From Anaerolineales bacterium (GTDB lineage: Bacteria; Chloroflexota; Anaerolineae; Anaerolineales; UBA4823): DNA of 64,000 bases. This document shows, in pieces, positions 43,732 through 53,542 of the stretch. Each line of letters begins with the position of its first letter. Position 1 is the first letter of the stretch. Made by a program: the position numbers and the translations under genes. Location of the stretch: assembly GCA_016929095.1 (NCBI GenBank), contig JAFGJM010000010.1:124001-188000 (forward strand). Reading direction: 5' to 3'. The notes under the pieces are model-generated. The model did no database searches. It had not been told where the DNA came from and saw only the letters and a list, made by a program, of their open reading frames with translations.

Positions 43732-46700
43732 TCAGGGCAGCGGGAACTCGCCCAGACCATAATCGATCCAGATATCGCCGGTGCTCAATTTGAACTTCAT
43801 GATCTGACGGTCGTGTTGGTATAACTGCCCGGACATGGAGGTGAAAGAACCGCCGACATTTTTGCCGATCTTATAATACAACCATACTTCGGTGTTATCC
43901 CAATCGCTGATAGATTGGCTGTCAAAGTCATAGGTCACGGTAGTGTCATCGGTGATGATCTCGTAAGCGCTTCCTTCCACCGGGTTATAGACTTTTTTGA
44001 TCACCTGACCGTTGGACGTATTGACCAGGCGGGCTTCAACAATCCATATCGCCGTCGTTTCTCCTGAATCATCCACGATAGGCACCGGAATTGGCACGCC
44101 AGAGAAGGTCACGGAGGTGAGCAACATATGGACTTCGAAGGTTTTTGGGTCAAAAGTGAGCTGTATGTAATTCATATGGCGATCATCAGAAGCGCCGCTA
44201 TACCCGGCGGCCGCGTTATACGCATAGGCGCCATACACGATATAAATTCTGAAGTCCGCCCAGAATTTGCTCTTGAATTGCTCGTAGATTTGTTTTTGCA
44301 GCCAGTTGGCGTCATCGGGCGGTTCGGGGAGTAGATCGCCGGTGGATTGGTCGATGACCCTACTGCCGACTTTATTACTCTCGGAAAAAACGTAGAGGGG
44401 TGGGTCAAACTCCATGGTCAGTTCGCCGACATCCACTTCCAGACCTGCGGTGAGTGCGATGGTTTCGTTAAGATTGGCATACGAAGAACGCGATAACTGC
44501 AGGGTTGTACAGGAGGCATTGGCTGTCAGATCGAAGACGCCCCGGGAATCGGTCACGGTGGTTGCTCCGCAGGCATTGACATTGGCGTTAACCACCGGGT
44601 TGTCGAAATCGTTGACCACATTGCCATGAATGTAGGCGTCGGTAGTGGGCTGCATGGTTTTGTCTAATACTTCATCTTCAAGCGCATCGATAGTCACTGT
44701 ATCGGTAATACGGGCATAACCAGCCCGGCTGATACGAACATCATATATACCTGGAATAAGCTTTCCAAGATCTGCCAGCGTGGAGGGGGAGTATTGACCG
44801 TTTACATCCGTGGTTGCCTCGATAGATAATCCTTTTCCGGTTAGACGCACCTTTGCGCTATCCAGGGCGCCTCCGCCTCCGTCCGATTTGGAGATGGTGC
44901 CGCTCAGGCTGCCCCAGCGGTCGGTCACCAGGACAGCAGTGTTGCTGCTCTGATAGTCGATGGTGTAGGGATCGGAAGCGTTACGCTTGACGCCGATTTC
45001 TACATCCGAGGGTGTGGTATACCCGGATGCTTCCCAGCCGATGGTATACGTGATAACATCGGCGGTAACCGGGATATCGTCTCCCAGGACAGTGGTGTAT
45101 TCGGTGACCGGGATATTATTCTTGGAATATGTACCTCCCTCAATACTGGCTGATCCGGTGTTTATCGATTGCCCGCTGCCACCCCGGGCGGTATCGGTGT
45201 CATCGCGCACGATGAGGAATAATCCGGTTTTGGTTGGCAATTTCTGCACCAGGATGGGTAAAGAGAGGGTGTTGTTGGCTTCAGTGGTCTCGGAGATTAG
45301 ACCCTCACGATCGACTTCAAGGAGAAGCCGCAGGTATTCCAGCTCCTCCAACCCGGCAGGCGGTGTGGAGGGTAGCGAAATGGTGGCAGTGAAAGTGTGA
45401 GTCTCGAAAGGCGAGAGGGCAGGGATGGATATATCCATCTGCGCCGGCGGTCCAAGCACGGTATCGGTGGTGACCTCGATATCCACTCGCACGGAAGTAG
45501 AAGGAGAGGCAACCCAGCCGGCGTTGAATACGGTAGCTGTGATCACTACCGGCGCATTCCAGCGAGCGATCAGCGGCTCCCAGGATAAGTGGGCGGCGTC
45601 GATTCCCGGGTCGCTGAGGGTGAGGTCATAAGCATCGGGGTCGAAGGCTGTGCCCTGGTAACACATGCTGTTATCGGGGCAGGGTGGATATCCATTGGGG
45701 TAATTAGGATTGTAGGTGAAATGGATATCATTCAATGAATCGACCATGATATTAGGCTCGTAGACAGGATTACCATAGATGAGCCAACGCATGGGGTAAA
45801 CCGGCGTGCCATCGTTGGTGAACGATCCATACGCAGATTTAAGGACGCTGCGCCCCCAGGCAGTGATGGAAAACAGGTGCATATAACCCGCACTATCCAG
45901 TGATAATTCACTTTTTGGGGTATAACCGCCCATCTCCCATTCCGGAAAGATTTCATAGTCATCCAGCAGGAAGCTGCCATCGGGGGAAATTTTATCCAGA
46001 TAGAGCTTATGTTCGGTGATATTGGGGTGGATGATGAAGGCGTTGCCGTCCTGATCGACAGCCAGTGCCGGTTCACGAGAACTATTAATAAGCCCGTCAT
46101 ACCCGGTGTAGCCAATGATGGTATCGGTAATGGTCGGGGAAGCGCTGACGCTATAGCGAGTGTAGTAAACCCGGTCATCGCCCTCTAATTCATACCATAT
46201 CATGTGGATGTTGCCCTCTGAATCCACGGCGATATCCCGGTAGATTGGGGTAGTGCTGCTTCCCGAAAGCTGGCTCGAGGTACTCAGGACGAATTTTCCG
46301 TCCGTATCGAGACGGGCATAAATTTGGACATTGCGCCAATCTTTTTCGAAGAACACATGCGGGTTGCCGGAGGAATCCAGGTCGATAGCCAGCTGGTTGG
46401 AAGTAGTCTGGTCGTACGCCACCGATGGTTCAATCACCGGGTAACCCCAGAGATCGAAGCGCGCCTGGCAAAGTCCTTCCGGGCAATTCCAGATGACATG
46501 TGCATTACCGTTTTCATCACACCCTGCAGCTACATCCCGGGTGGATGAAGTGTTATCTAACCAGACATCATCGACCAGGGTGTTGCCATAGCGGTCCAGG
46601 CGGCTGAAATAAACTTTGCTGGAAGAGCTCCAGATGATATTAATACGATCGAGCCCGTCAAGGCAAGCTGCCTGTTCATAGGCATAACCGGAATTGGACA

Positions 46701-46995
46701 CCCGGCGCGGGAAATGAATTGCCCGATCCGATCCATAGCTGCGCCCGGCGATAGCCAGGTCCATAGCATCTACTTTGTCATTCATATCCAGATCGGCAAA
46801 CGGATTCCAATTGGGGGGATTTTGCCATTCATTGGAACCTAGCGCCTGGCGGATGATTTCGAGGTCGGATGTATTGATCTGGTTATCGAGGTTGAGATCG
46901 CCAATATACGCCAAAGCACCAACAACCATGAATGCCAGAAGAAAAACAACTAGAATAACGGCGGCGCCAAGTTTGGAGAATTTGATGTGCGACAT
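43732..46995 (-). CDS. Large secreted protein with N-terminal dockerin-like module
   Basis: 1087 residues; AGGAGG precedes the ATG. A Sec signal (AAVILVVFLLAFMVVGALA) is followed at residues 30-95 by two dockerin-type calcium loops (GDLNLDNQINTSDLEIIRQAL and ADLDMNDKVDAMDLAIAGRSY). Residues about 100-450 repeat a DSxGNxHxxW-like unit (DENGNAHVIWN, DSSGNPHVFFE, DSEGNIHMIWY), a beta-propeller pattern. A CARDB-like adhesion domain (about 500-610) and carboxypeptidase-regulatory-like Ig folds (about 705-880) come next. No catalytic residues are seen, so a surface binding or scaffold role is likeliest. The cohesin-like gene follows 28 bases downstream. Confidence 0.82.
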   Translation of the reverse strand: MSHIKFSKLGAAVILVVFLLAFMVVGALAYIGDLNLDNQINTSDLEIIRQALGSNEWQNPPNWNPFADLDMNDKVDAMDLAIAGRSYGSDRAIHFPRRVSNSGYAYEQAACLDGLDRINIIWSSSSKVYFSRLDRYGNTLVDDVWLDNTSSTRDVAAGCDENGNAHVIWNCPEGLCQARFDLWGYPVIEPSVAYDQTTSNQLAIDLDSSGNPHVFFEKDWRNVQIYARLDTDGKFVLSTSSQLSGSSTTPIYRDIAVDSEGNIHMIWYELEGDDRVYYTRYSVSASPTITDTIIGYTGYDGLINSSREPALAVDQDGNAFIIHPNITEHKLYLDKISPDGSFLLDDYEIFPEWEMGGYTPKSELSLDSAGYMHLFSITAWGRSVLKSAYGSFTNDGTPVYPMRWLIYGNPVYEPNIMVDSLNDIHFTYNPNYPNGYPPCPDNSMCYQGTAFDPDAYDLTLSDPGIDAAHLSWEPLIARWNAPVVITATVFNAGWVASPSTSVRVDIEVTTDTVLGPPAQMDISIPALSPFETHTFTATISLPSTPPAGLEELEYLRLLLEVDREGLISETTEANNTLSLPILVQKLPTKTGLFLIVRDDTDTARGGSGQSINTGSASIEGGTYSKNNIPVTEYTTVLGDDIPVTADVITYTIGWEASGYTTPSDVEIGVKRNASDPYTIDYQSSNTAVLVTDRWGSLSGTISKSDGGGGALDSAKVRLTGKGLSIEATTDVNGQYSPSTLADLGKLIPGIYDVRISRAGYARITDTVTIDALEDEVLDKTMQPTTDAYIHGNVVNDFDNPVVNANVNACGATTVTDSRGVFDLTANASCTTLQLSRSSYANLNETIALTAGLEVDVGELTMEFDPPLYVFSESNKVGSRVIDQSTGDLLPEPPDDANWLQKQIYEQFKSKFWADFRIYIVYGAYAYNAAAGYSGASDDRHMNYIQLTFDPKTFEVHMLLTSVTFSGVPIPVPIVDDSGETTAIWIVEARLVNTSNGQVIKKVYNPVEGSAYEIITDDTTVTYDFDSQSISDWDNTEVWLYYKIGKNVGGSFTSMSGQLYQHDRQIMKFKLSTGDIWIDYGLGEFPLP

Positions 46996-47458
46996 AGGGT
47001 TTCCTCCTCGGATTTGTCTTTCGACCTAAAACAATCTCAGCAATTGATGTAAGCAATAATCGGAAAATTAAGGTTCATACAATCCCAAAAGCACAATTTG
47101 TTCATTCCACATCATATGGATATATAAATGATTGAAATATTTACTACAAAAGAAAGGGAAGAAACATTGAAGGAAGCCGGAATAGTTGGTGAAATGTCTG
47201 GGTAAGAATGTTTCTGTAATTATTATATACAAATAACCAGTGATAGCAAATAAAAAATGCTGGATAAGAGGCAGGAGAAAGCGAGAAAGAGGTTTTTTAT
47301 GTTCACATAAAGGAATATTGACCGTTCCAAATCAAGCGGATAGAATGAAACCGTTTATGCCTGATATTGGTAGATACTCTGTGTCTCCTTATGAATCGCA
47401 CAAATGTAATTCTCGGTGATGCAAGAGAAATATAAGCAGAAGAAAGGAGAAAATAAAT
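46996..47458. other. Divergent intergenic region
   Basis: 463 AT-rich bases with no gene seen. The right part carries the promoter of the glycoside locus (47318-47346). No strong promoter was picked out for the leftward dockerin gene. Confidence 0.5.
47318..47346 (+). promoter_or_regulatory. Promoter of glycoside hydrolase gene
   Basis: TTGACC (47318-47323), 17 bases, TAGAAT (47341-47346); the leader is about 105 bases and ends with AAAGGAG before the ATG at 47459. Confidence 0.6.
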
Positions 47459-48733
47459 ATGACATCACGAATCGTTCTAATTGGAGCTGGCAGTGCCATG
47501 TTTGGCTATTGCACATTGGGAGAAATCTTTCGGAGTAAAGTTCTGGAAGGCTCAACCATTGTGCTCCTGGATATCAACGAACAGGCATTGAAGCGAGTGG
47601 AAGCCACAACCAAAGAATATATCCAACATAACAATCTCAATTACAAGCTGATTGCCACAACAGACCGGAAAGAAGCGTTGCAGGGGGCGGACTATTGCGT
47701 TATTTCAATCGAAGTCGGTAACCGCTACGATCTATGGGAGCAAGATTGGAAAATACCCATGCAATATGGCATCCCTCAAATTTATGGCGAGAATGGAGGC
47801 CCCGGGGGTATTTTCCACTCGTTGCGAATAATCCCGAAAATTCTGGAAATTTGCGAGGATATTCAAGCGATTTGCCCCGATGCGACAGTTTTTAACCTGA
47901 GTAACCCGATGAGCCGGATCTGCACCACAATCCACCGGAAATTTCCTGATCTCAAAGTTATCGGGTTGTGCGAAGGTGTATTATCATTGATCGAGACCGT
48001 TCCAAATATCCTCCACATCCCTTTCAGCAACCTGAAAATAACGGCTGGTGGACTCAATCACTTTAGTATTTTATTGACCGCGCATTATCGAGATACAGGA
48101 AAGGACGCCTATCCTGAAATATTATTGAAGGCGCCCGAGTATTTTAGGGATAAACCCCAAAATAATCTTGTGTTTGAATTCATCAAGCTTTTTAAGGTAT
48201 TGCCGGCTTTGGATGACAGCCATTTTGGAGAATATTTACCATGGGCGCATGATGTGGTAGACCATCAAGGTATCCTTGATTTTTATAACTGGTATAAGAG
48301 GACCACTTTAAGCCCGGTGAGAGCCTCGGAGTTGCTGGAAAAAGGCACCAAGGAGCAAGAAGGGTACCGTATGATTCCAATCATCGAAGAGATGCTTACC
48401 GATAAAAAGACCGAGGAGTTTGGAGTAAACATTCCGAATAAAGGCTATATCAAGGAACTCCCTGAATTCTTATGTGTAGAAGTCCCGGCAACTGTCGATA
48501 AGAGCGGCATTATGGGCGTAGAAATGGCGCCTTTTCCCAAAGGTTATGCCGGTCTGCTCAGAAATCAAGCGGCTGTACACGATCTTACTGCCGAAGCGGT
48601 TATTACGGGCTCGAAAGAGTTGGCGCTTCAGGCGCTGCTGGTAGACCCGGTGGTCAACAGTGTAAGAAAAGCCGAGGCGCTGTTAGATACCATGTTGACA
48701 ATTCAAGCGGAATATCTTGGTTATCTTCGTTAG
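47459..48733 (+). CDS. Glycoside hydrolase family 4 (NAD/Mn-dependent glycosidase)
   Basis: 424 residues. The N-terminus binds NAD (RIVLIGAGSAMFGY, LLDINEQAL), NLSNPMSRIC is the conserved NP segment, and the two metal ligands are recognised as the cysteine in GLCEGV and the histidine in GGLNHFS. GH4 enzymes cleave alpha- or beta-glycosides by an oxidation-elimination mechanism. Most members have His after the metal cysteine (GLCH); here it is Glu. The substrate is open: alpha-galactoside, glucuronide or a phospho-glycoside are all possible. It leads a locus with ROK regulator, sugar importer, kinase and isomerase. Confidence 0.88.
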   Translation: MTSRIVLIGAGSAMFGYCTLGEIFRSKVLEGSTIVLLDINEQALKRVEATTKEYIQHNNLNYKLIATTDRKEALQGADYCVISIEVGNRYDLWEQDWKIPMQYGIPQIYGENGGPGGIFHSLRIIPKILEICEDIQAICPDATVFNLSNPMSRICTTIHRKFPDLKVIGLCEGVLSLIETVPNILHIPFSNLKITAGGLNHFSILLTAHYRDTGKDAYPEILLKAPEYFRDKPQNNLVFEFIKLFKVLPALDDSHFGEYLPWAHDVVDHQGILDFYNWYKRTTLSPVRASELLEKGTKEQEGYRMIPIIEEMLTDKKTEEFGVNIPNKGYIKELPEFLCVEVPATVDKSGIMGVEMAPFPKGYAGLLRNQAAVHDLTAEAVITGSKELALQALLVDPVVNSVRKAEALLDTMLTIQAEYLGYLR

Positions 48734-48873
48734 GGAGCACCAGCCATATTCGTGAGTGAATATTTGATATTGAAGCGAAAGCTTTCACTCGCATTGAAGT
48801 GTTAAAAAACAACCATACGGTTGCGAATTTACCCCAACAGATCAGAACAGGTAATAATTTCGAGAATGAAGAC

Positions 48874-48902
48874 TTGACTATGCAAAAAAAATCTGCTACC
48901 AT
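48874..48902 (+). promoter_or_regulatory. Promoter of ROK regulator gene
   Basis: TTGACT (48874-48879), 17 bases, TACCAT (48897-48902), about 90 bases before the ATG at 48995. Confidence 0.55.
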
Positions 48903-48994
48903 AGCAATAGTAACAATCAGACTGAAAGTTTTTCATGCAGACTGTAACAATTGGTTGTTGTTTTTTAAAGATTTCAGCCTTTTAAAGGATATTT

Positions 48995-50194
48995 ATGAAA
49001 TTTACCAAAACCATCACTACCAATGATCTGCGTCACATCAACCGAACTGCTGTTCTCGATCTACTACGCAGAGAAGGGCCAATATCGCGCACCGAGCTTT
49101 CTCAGCGGCTTGAGATCAGCCTCCCCACTGTAATGCGAATTGTTGAAGAACTGCTGGAAGAAAAATTACTCAGAACCGTGGATCATAAGGAATGGAGCGG
49201 CGGTCGACGGCGCGCCCTGGTTGAATTCAATGCCCATGCCCACCTGGCGATTGGTGTGGACTGCGGGGGTACAAAAATGTTTGGCGCATTAGCCGACCTG
49301 AGCGGCGAAATCATCGAAGAGATCAATGTCCCTACAAACAGTACATGTGGTGATAAAAATTTTGAATTATTGGTGGAAATAATCACCCAATTAGTAAAAA
49401 AGGCAACGACAACCGATAAAAACTTGTTGGGCGTTGGGGTTGGCATCCCCGCCACTGTCGACGTTGATCGGGGAATCGTTCTTTCTTCGCCTGCATTGGG
49501 GTGGCGGGAATTCCCATTACAAGAGCGTTTGAAAAAGGAATTTGATATTCCGGTGGTGCTGGATAATGATGTAAACCTGGCAGCATTGGGCGAAATGTGG
49601 TTTGGGAGTAAGCAGGCAATCAATAATCTGGCTTTGATCACCGTTGGAACCGGAATCGGCGCCGGGATCATTATCGATGGCGCAGTCTATCGCGGTTCAA
49701 AAGGCAGCGCCGGCGAAGTGGGGTTCTTGCTCCCGTCCACAGCGCATCTGGGTCAGGGACGCAGCCATCAAGGCTTTGGCCCGTTAGAGACTCTGGCTTC
49801 TGGCACCGGCATTGCGGAACGCGCCCGAACAATCCTTACTGGAACCCTCTCTGAAGAGCAGCTCAATGCTATCACTGCCGAAGATGTCTTTGATAAAGCC
49901 CGCCAAAAAGAACCCTGGGCTGTACAGATCGTCGATGAAACAGTCGATCTCCTTGCTTTGGCTGTTGTGACCCTGGCTGTTTGTTATGACCCGGATGTCA
50001 TCGTACTTGGAGGCGGAGTGGCGCGTTCAGCCGATTTGTTGATCGAGCCAATTAAACAACGGGTTTCCGCTTCCACCCCCTTCCCGTTTAACCTGGTTGC
50101 ATCTCCACTGGGCTACCGCGCCGCCGTTATGGGTTCGATTGTGAATCTGGTGTACCGGGCGGCAAATTTTTATATGTTACGCAAGCTTTCCTGA
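48995..50194 (+). CDS. ROK family transcription regulator (NagC/XylR-type)
   Basis: 399 residues. An N-terminal winged helix (RTAVLDLLRREGPISRTELSQRLEISLPTVMRIVEEL) precedes a ROK sugar-binding fold with GVDCGGTKMFGAL and LDNDVNLAALGEM. The zinc motif CxCGxxGCxE of sugar kinases is absent; that position reads GQGRSHQGFGPLETLASG. This is a sugar-responsive repressor or activator of the surrounding glycoside locus, not a kinase. A sugar kinase with the full motif is encoded at 53543. Confidence 0.9.
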   Translation: MKFTKTITTNDLRHINRTAVLDLLRREGPISRTELSQRLEISLPTVMRIVEELLEEKLLRTVDHKEWSGGRRRALVEFNAHAHLAIGVDCGGTKMFGALADLSGEIIEEINVPTNSTCGDKNFELLVEIITQLVKKATTTDKNLLGVGVGIPATVDVDRGIVLSSPALGWREFPLQERLKKEFDIPVVLDNDVNLAALGEMWFGSKQAINNLALITVGTGIGAGIIIDGAVYRGSKGSAGEVGFLLPSTAHLGQGRSHQGFGPLETLASGTGIAERARTILTGTLSEEQLNAITAEDVFDKARQKEPWAVQIVDETVDLLALAVVTLAVCYDPDVIVLGGGVARSADLLIEPIKQRVSASTPFPFNLVASPLGYRAAVMGSIVNLVYRAANFYMLRKLS

Positions 50195-50284
50195 CCCATA
50201 ATATTTTTTAGAGAAAGGAGAAATCGGAAAAAATATATCTCAATCGTCGTATTGATTATTGGTAAGGATGAATCTTTTACCGGT

Positions 50285-50301
50285 GAATATTGTAAATATT
50301 C
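50285..50301. promoter_or_regulatory. Candidate operator palindrome before sugar-binding gene
   Basis: GAATATT, three bases, AATATTC: a perfect 7-bp inverted repeat 33 bases before the binding-protein ATG. A related GAATATTTGATATTGA occurs at about 48758, before the ROK regulator gene. Binding by the ROK regulator is a guess. Confidence 0.3.
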
Positions 50302-50333
50302 AAATTAATAATTAAATAAATCTGGAGGAGTCG

Positions 50334-51701
50334 ATGAAACTCTGGTCGAAAATCGTTGTTTTATTTATGGTAATCGTCATGCTGGCAGGAATGGTCGGAT
50401 GCACCCCCGCTGCAACTGAACCTGCCGCACCCGCCGAAGCTGGCGAAGAAGCCGCCCAGCCTGAAGAAGCCGAGCAAGAGCCGGTTACCATACGGGTATT
50501 AACCATGCAACAAGCCGGTTATCCGGTGGAAGCGATGAATGAAGTTGCTGATCGTTACATGGCAGAAACCCCCGATGCAAAAGTGGAAATTGAATATGTA
50601 GCCTACGAGGCGTTGCACGATAAAATCTCCACAGCTATGGCAACCACCCCCCCGGCATATGATGTTGTTTTAGTCGATGACATCTGGTATGCAGAATTTT
50701 CAAATGCCGGTTACCTGTATGATGTGTCGGATAAGATTACAGATGAAATGAAAGCTGGGATTTTCCCCTCTGGTTGGGAAATCACCACCGTTGATTCCGT
50801 TGTGTATGGTTTGCCCTGGGGAATTGACGGCATGTATTTCTATTACAATGAAAAAATCTTAAAAGAAGCCGGTTATGAAAATCCACCCAAGACCTGGGAA
50901 GAACTCGAAGAGATGTCTCAGGCTATTAAAGACAAAGGTCTGGTGGAATATCCCATGGTGTGGTCGTGGGCTCAAGCTGAGTGTTCCATTTGTACACTGG
51001 TGGCTTTGTTATTCGGCAATGGCGGCACCTTTGTGGACGAAGCCGGCAATCCTACATTTAATAACGCTGAAGGTGTAGAAGTCGTTCAGTGGATGGTCGA
51101 CAGCATCGATAAGGGCTATACCAACCCGGCTTCCATCTCTTATTTGGAAGAAGATGTCCGTAATGTGTTCTCCCAGGGTAAAGCAGTTTTTGCGCTTAAC
51201 TGGGGTTACATGTACCAATTGGCAAACTTTGAATCGGAAGAATCAATCATCAATGGACAGGTTAACATGGCTTTAGTGCCTGTCTTCCAAAAAGGCCTGG
51301 ATCAAGGGATCGAGACGGCTACCATCAACGGATCAATGGGTTGGAGTGTAGCCAATGCTTCGGAAAACAAAGAAGCTGGTTGGGAATTCATTAAGTTTTT
51401 GACCAGCAAGCCTATTCAGGATGAATACTCCAAATACAGCACCCCTGCCTGGCAAACCAGCTACGAAGGCGAAAATCTGGATAAACTGATCTCTTATAGT
51501 GAAGCTAACCAGGTGCTTATCCCCAATTACGTCAAGCAAATTCCGTTTGCACACGTTCGCCCGAAAGTCCCTTATTACAGTGAAGCTTCATTGGCGCTTC
51601 AGCTTGCCTTACAACAGGCGCTGACAAAGCAGAAGACGCCTCAAGAAGCATTGGATGAGGCGGCCGCGAAATTTTCAGAACTGCAAGAGAAATATCAATA
51701 A
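50334..51701 (+). CDS. Sugar ABC transporter substrate-binding lipoprotein (family 1)
   Basis: 455 residues. The lipobox is GMVGC at residues 19-23 and an acidic A/E/P-rich linker (PAAPAEAGEEAAQPEEAEQE) spaces the domain from the membrane. The SBP_bac_1 fold shows as NEVADRYMAETPDAKVEIEYV, WGIDGMYFYYNEKILKEAGY with PPKTWEELEEM, and the late NGSMGWSVANASENKEAGWEFIKFL. GGAGGAG precedes the ATG. It feeds the two permeases that follow; the bound sugar is probably an oligosaccharide or disaccharide cut by the GH4 enzyme. Confidence 0.92.
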   Translation: MKLWSKIVVLFMVIVMLAGMVGCTPAATEPAAPAEAGEEAAQPEEAEQEPVTIRVLTMQQAGYPVEAMNEVADRYMAETPDAKVEIEYVAYEALHDKISTAMATTPPAYDVVLVDDIWYAEFSNAGYLYDVSDKITDEMKAGIFPSGWEITTVDSVVYGLPWGIDGMYFYYNEKILKEAGYENPPKTWEELEEMSQAIKDKGLVEYPMVWSWAQAECSICTLVALLFGNGGTFVDEAGNPTFNNAEGVEVVQWMVDSIDKGYTNPASISYLEEDVRNVFSQGKAVFALNWGYMYQLANFESEESIINGQVNMALVPVFQKGLDQGIETATINGSMGWSVANASENKEAGWEFIKFLTSKPIQDEYSKYSTPAWQTSYEGENLDKLISYSEANQVLIPNYVKQIPFAHVRPKVPYYSEASLALQLALQQALTKQKTPQEALDEAAAKFSELQEKYQ

Positions 51702-51712
51702 TCCATTCACCA

Positions 51713-51750
51713 TACTTCTGGCAGGAGGTTTATACTTCCTGCCAGAAGTA
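51713..51750 (+). repeat. 14-bp stem-loop after sugar-binding gene
   Basis: Perfect arms 51713-51726 and 51737-51750 around ten bases. As after the amino-acid binding protein gene at 1911, it may stabilise the upstream message and limit readthrough into the permeases. Confidence 0.65.
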
Positions 51751-51782
51751 ACTGTATATATCTTTTTGTTTATTTATCTAAG

Positions 51783-52682
51783 ATGGCTACTACTTCTCTT
51801 CGCAAGCAAGATGCAAAAATCGGGTTGCTTTTAGTAATTCCAAGTTTACTCATTATTTTAGGAATTACCCTGCAGCCTGTATTAAGCACGCTTTATCTCA
51901 GCTTCTTTGAAACACCGCTTTCAAGACCCACCGGTGGCGTCTTTATCGGCATCGAAAATTATTTAAGCATCATAAAAGACGATGTCTTTTGGGCGACTAT
52001 TTGGCGTACGATTTATTTTACTGTGATGAGTGTAGGGATTGAACTGATTTTCGGGGTTGCCGTCGCCCAGCTTATTCACAGCCATCCGGTCGGTTGGAAA
52101 ATATTACGTACCTGCCTGATCATCCCCTGGGCTGTGCCTACCGTGGTGAACGGCGCGATGTGGCGCTGGATCTATAGCGCTGATTACGGGGCATTGAATG
52201 CACTTCTATTAAAAATTGGTATTATCGATCATTATGTGGCCTGGTTAACTGACCCTTTGACAGCCATGAACCTGGTTATTCTGGCGGATATTTGGCACAG
52301 CTTCCCGTTTATTGCCCTCATCATCCAGGCCGCGCTGGCAAGCATTCCTGAAGACCTGGATGAAGCAGCTGCCGTAGATGGCGCCAATGCGATACAACGG
52401 TTCTTTAGTATCCGTTTACCCTTATTACGCTCTGCCATTCTTATTGCGCTGGTCATCCGTACCGTGGAAGCTTTTCGCGTCTTTGACATCATTTATGTGA
52501 TCACCCGCGGCGGACCGGCGTTTGGCACCGTAGCTATTTCTTTCCTTACATATTTTGAGACCTTCACATATGGGCATGTGGGGAAGGGTTCTGCCTTATC
52601 CTTCTTGATTTCACTCTTCACTCTAGGTATGGCCATGCTCTACATCCGATTCTTGTATAAACCGGAGGAAAGCCGGCTATGA
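51783..52682 (+). CDS. Sugar ABC transporter permease (UgpA/MalF type)
   Basis: 299 residues with six membrane segments. The EAA docking loop reads EDLDEAAAVDGANAIQRFFSIRLPLL. N-terminal IGLLLVIPSLLIILGITLQPVLSTLYLSFF is typical of the family. The stop overlaps the next permease start (ATGA). Confidence 0.93.
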   Translation: MATTSLRKQDAKIGLLLVIPSLLIILGITLQPVLSTLYLSFFETPLSRPTGGVFIGIENYLSIIKDDVFWATIWRTIYFTVMSVGIELIFGVAVAQLIHSHPVGWKILRTCLIIPWAVPTVVNGAMWRWIYSADYGALNALLLKIGIIDHYVAWLTDPLTAMNLVILADIWHSFPFIALIIQAALASIPEDLDEAAAVDGANAIQRFFSIRLPLLRSAILIALVIRTVEAFRVFDIIYVITRGGPAFGTVAISFLTYFETFTYGHVGKGSALSFLISLFTLGMAMLYIRFLYKPEESRL

Positions 52683-53539
52683 TTCATAATCGTAAATTTT
52701 TCCAAAAAGCCGGGTTATTTTCGCTAACCCTTCCGGTTTACCTGATAATTTTTTTGCCGGTAATCTGGCTGGTTTCTTCCAGTGTATCCAACCGCTCCGA
52801 TTTATTAGCTCTTCCGGCTTCGTTTTTCCCAAAGCACCCAACGTTTGAAAATTACATCAGTATATTCAATCCCGAATTTGCCACCTCTGAAGTTTCCAAA
52901 ACATTCGTCCGCACCTTAGGCAACTCATTTTTAATCAGCAGTTCGGTTACTTTTATTGCGCTTTTTGTGGGGTCATTGGCTGCTTACGCCCTGGCGCGCA
53001 TCAATTTTCCCTTTCGAAAGGGAGTATTGATGGGCATCCTGGGGACGCGCATGATACCGGAAGTATCTTTGGTGATACCGTTATATCTGTTGGCTTCCCG
53101 ATTGGGTTACCTCAATAAGCCTATTGTATTGATCGTTACCTACCTTTCTTTTGCATTACCTTTTGCGATATGGATCATGACGGGCTTTTTTGAAACAATC
53201 CCGGTGGAGTTGGAAGATGCAGCCCGCATCGATGGCTGCTCGCGGATGGGGATCCTCTATCGGGTGATTTTACCCATCTCAGCGCCGGGATTGATCTCCA
53301 CCTCCCTGTTTGTCTTTCTCTCAGCCTGGGATGAATTCTTCTTTGCCTTGATATTTACCAGCACCATTGCCACTAAAACTGTGCCTGTAGCCATTGCGGA
53401 ATTCACCGGCCGTTATGCCGTGGATATCACGGCCATGATGGCAGGCGGCGTGATTGCAGCCATCCCGCCTGTGGTTTTGGCATTGATCTTCCAGCGTTAT
53501 ATCATCAGCGGGTTAACTGCCGGCGCCGTGAAGGGTTGA
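52679..53539 (+). CDS. Sugar ABC transporter permease (UgpE/MalG type)
   Basis: 286 residues with six membrane segments and the docking loop PVELEDAARIDGCSRMGILYRVILPI. It pairs with the previous gene product. No ATPase gene follows or lies elsewhere in the locus, so a shared MsmX/UgpC-type ATPase coded outside the window is likely. Confidence 0.93.
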   Translation: MIHNRKFFQKAGLFSLTLPVYLIIFLPVIWLVSSSVSNRSDLLALPASFFPKHPTFENYISIFNPEFATSEVSKTFVRTLGNSFLISSSVTFIALFVGSLAAYALARINFPFRKGVLMGILGTRMIPEVSLVIPLYLLASRLGYLNKPIVLIVTYLSFALPFAIWIMTGFFETIPVELEDAARIDGCSRMGILYRVILPISAPGLISTSLFVFLSAWDEFFFALIFTSTIATKTVPVAIAEFTGRYAVDITAMMAGGVIAAIPPVVLALIFQRYIISGLTAGAVKG

Positions 53540-53542
53540 TGC

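Noticed and set aside
43122-46995. Calling the cohesin/dockerin pair a cellulosome
   Set aside because: Only one cohesin-like domain, no catalytic or carbohydrate-binding enzyme modules and no surface anchor.
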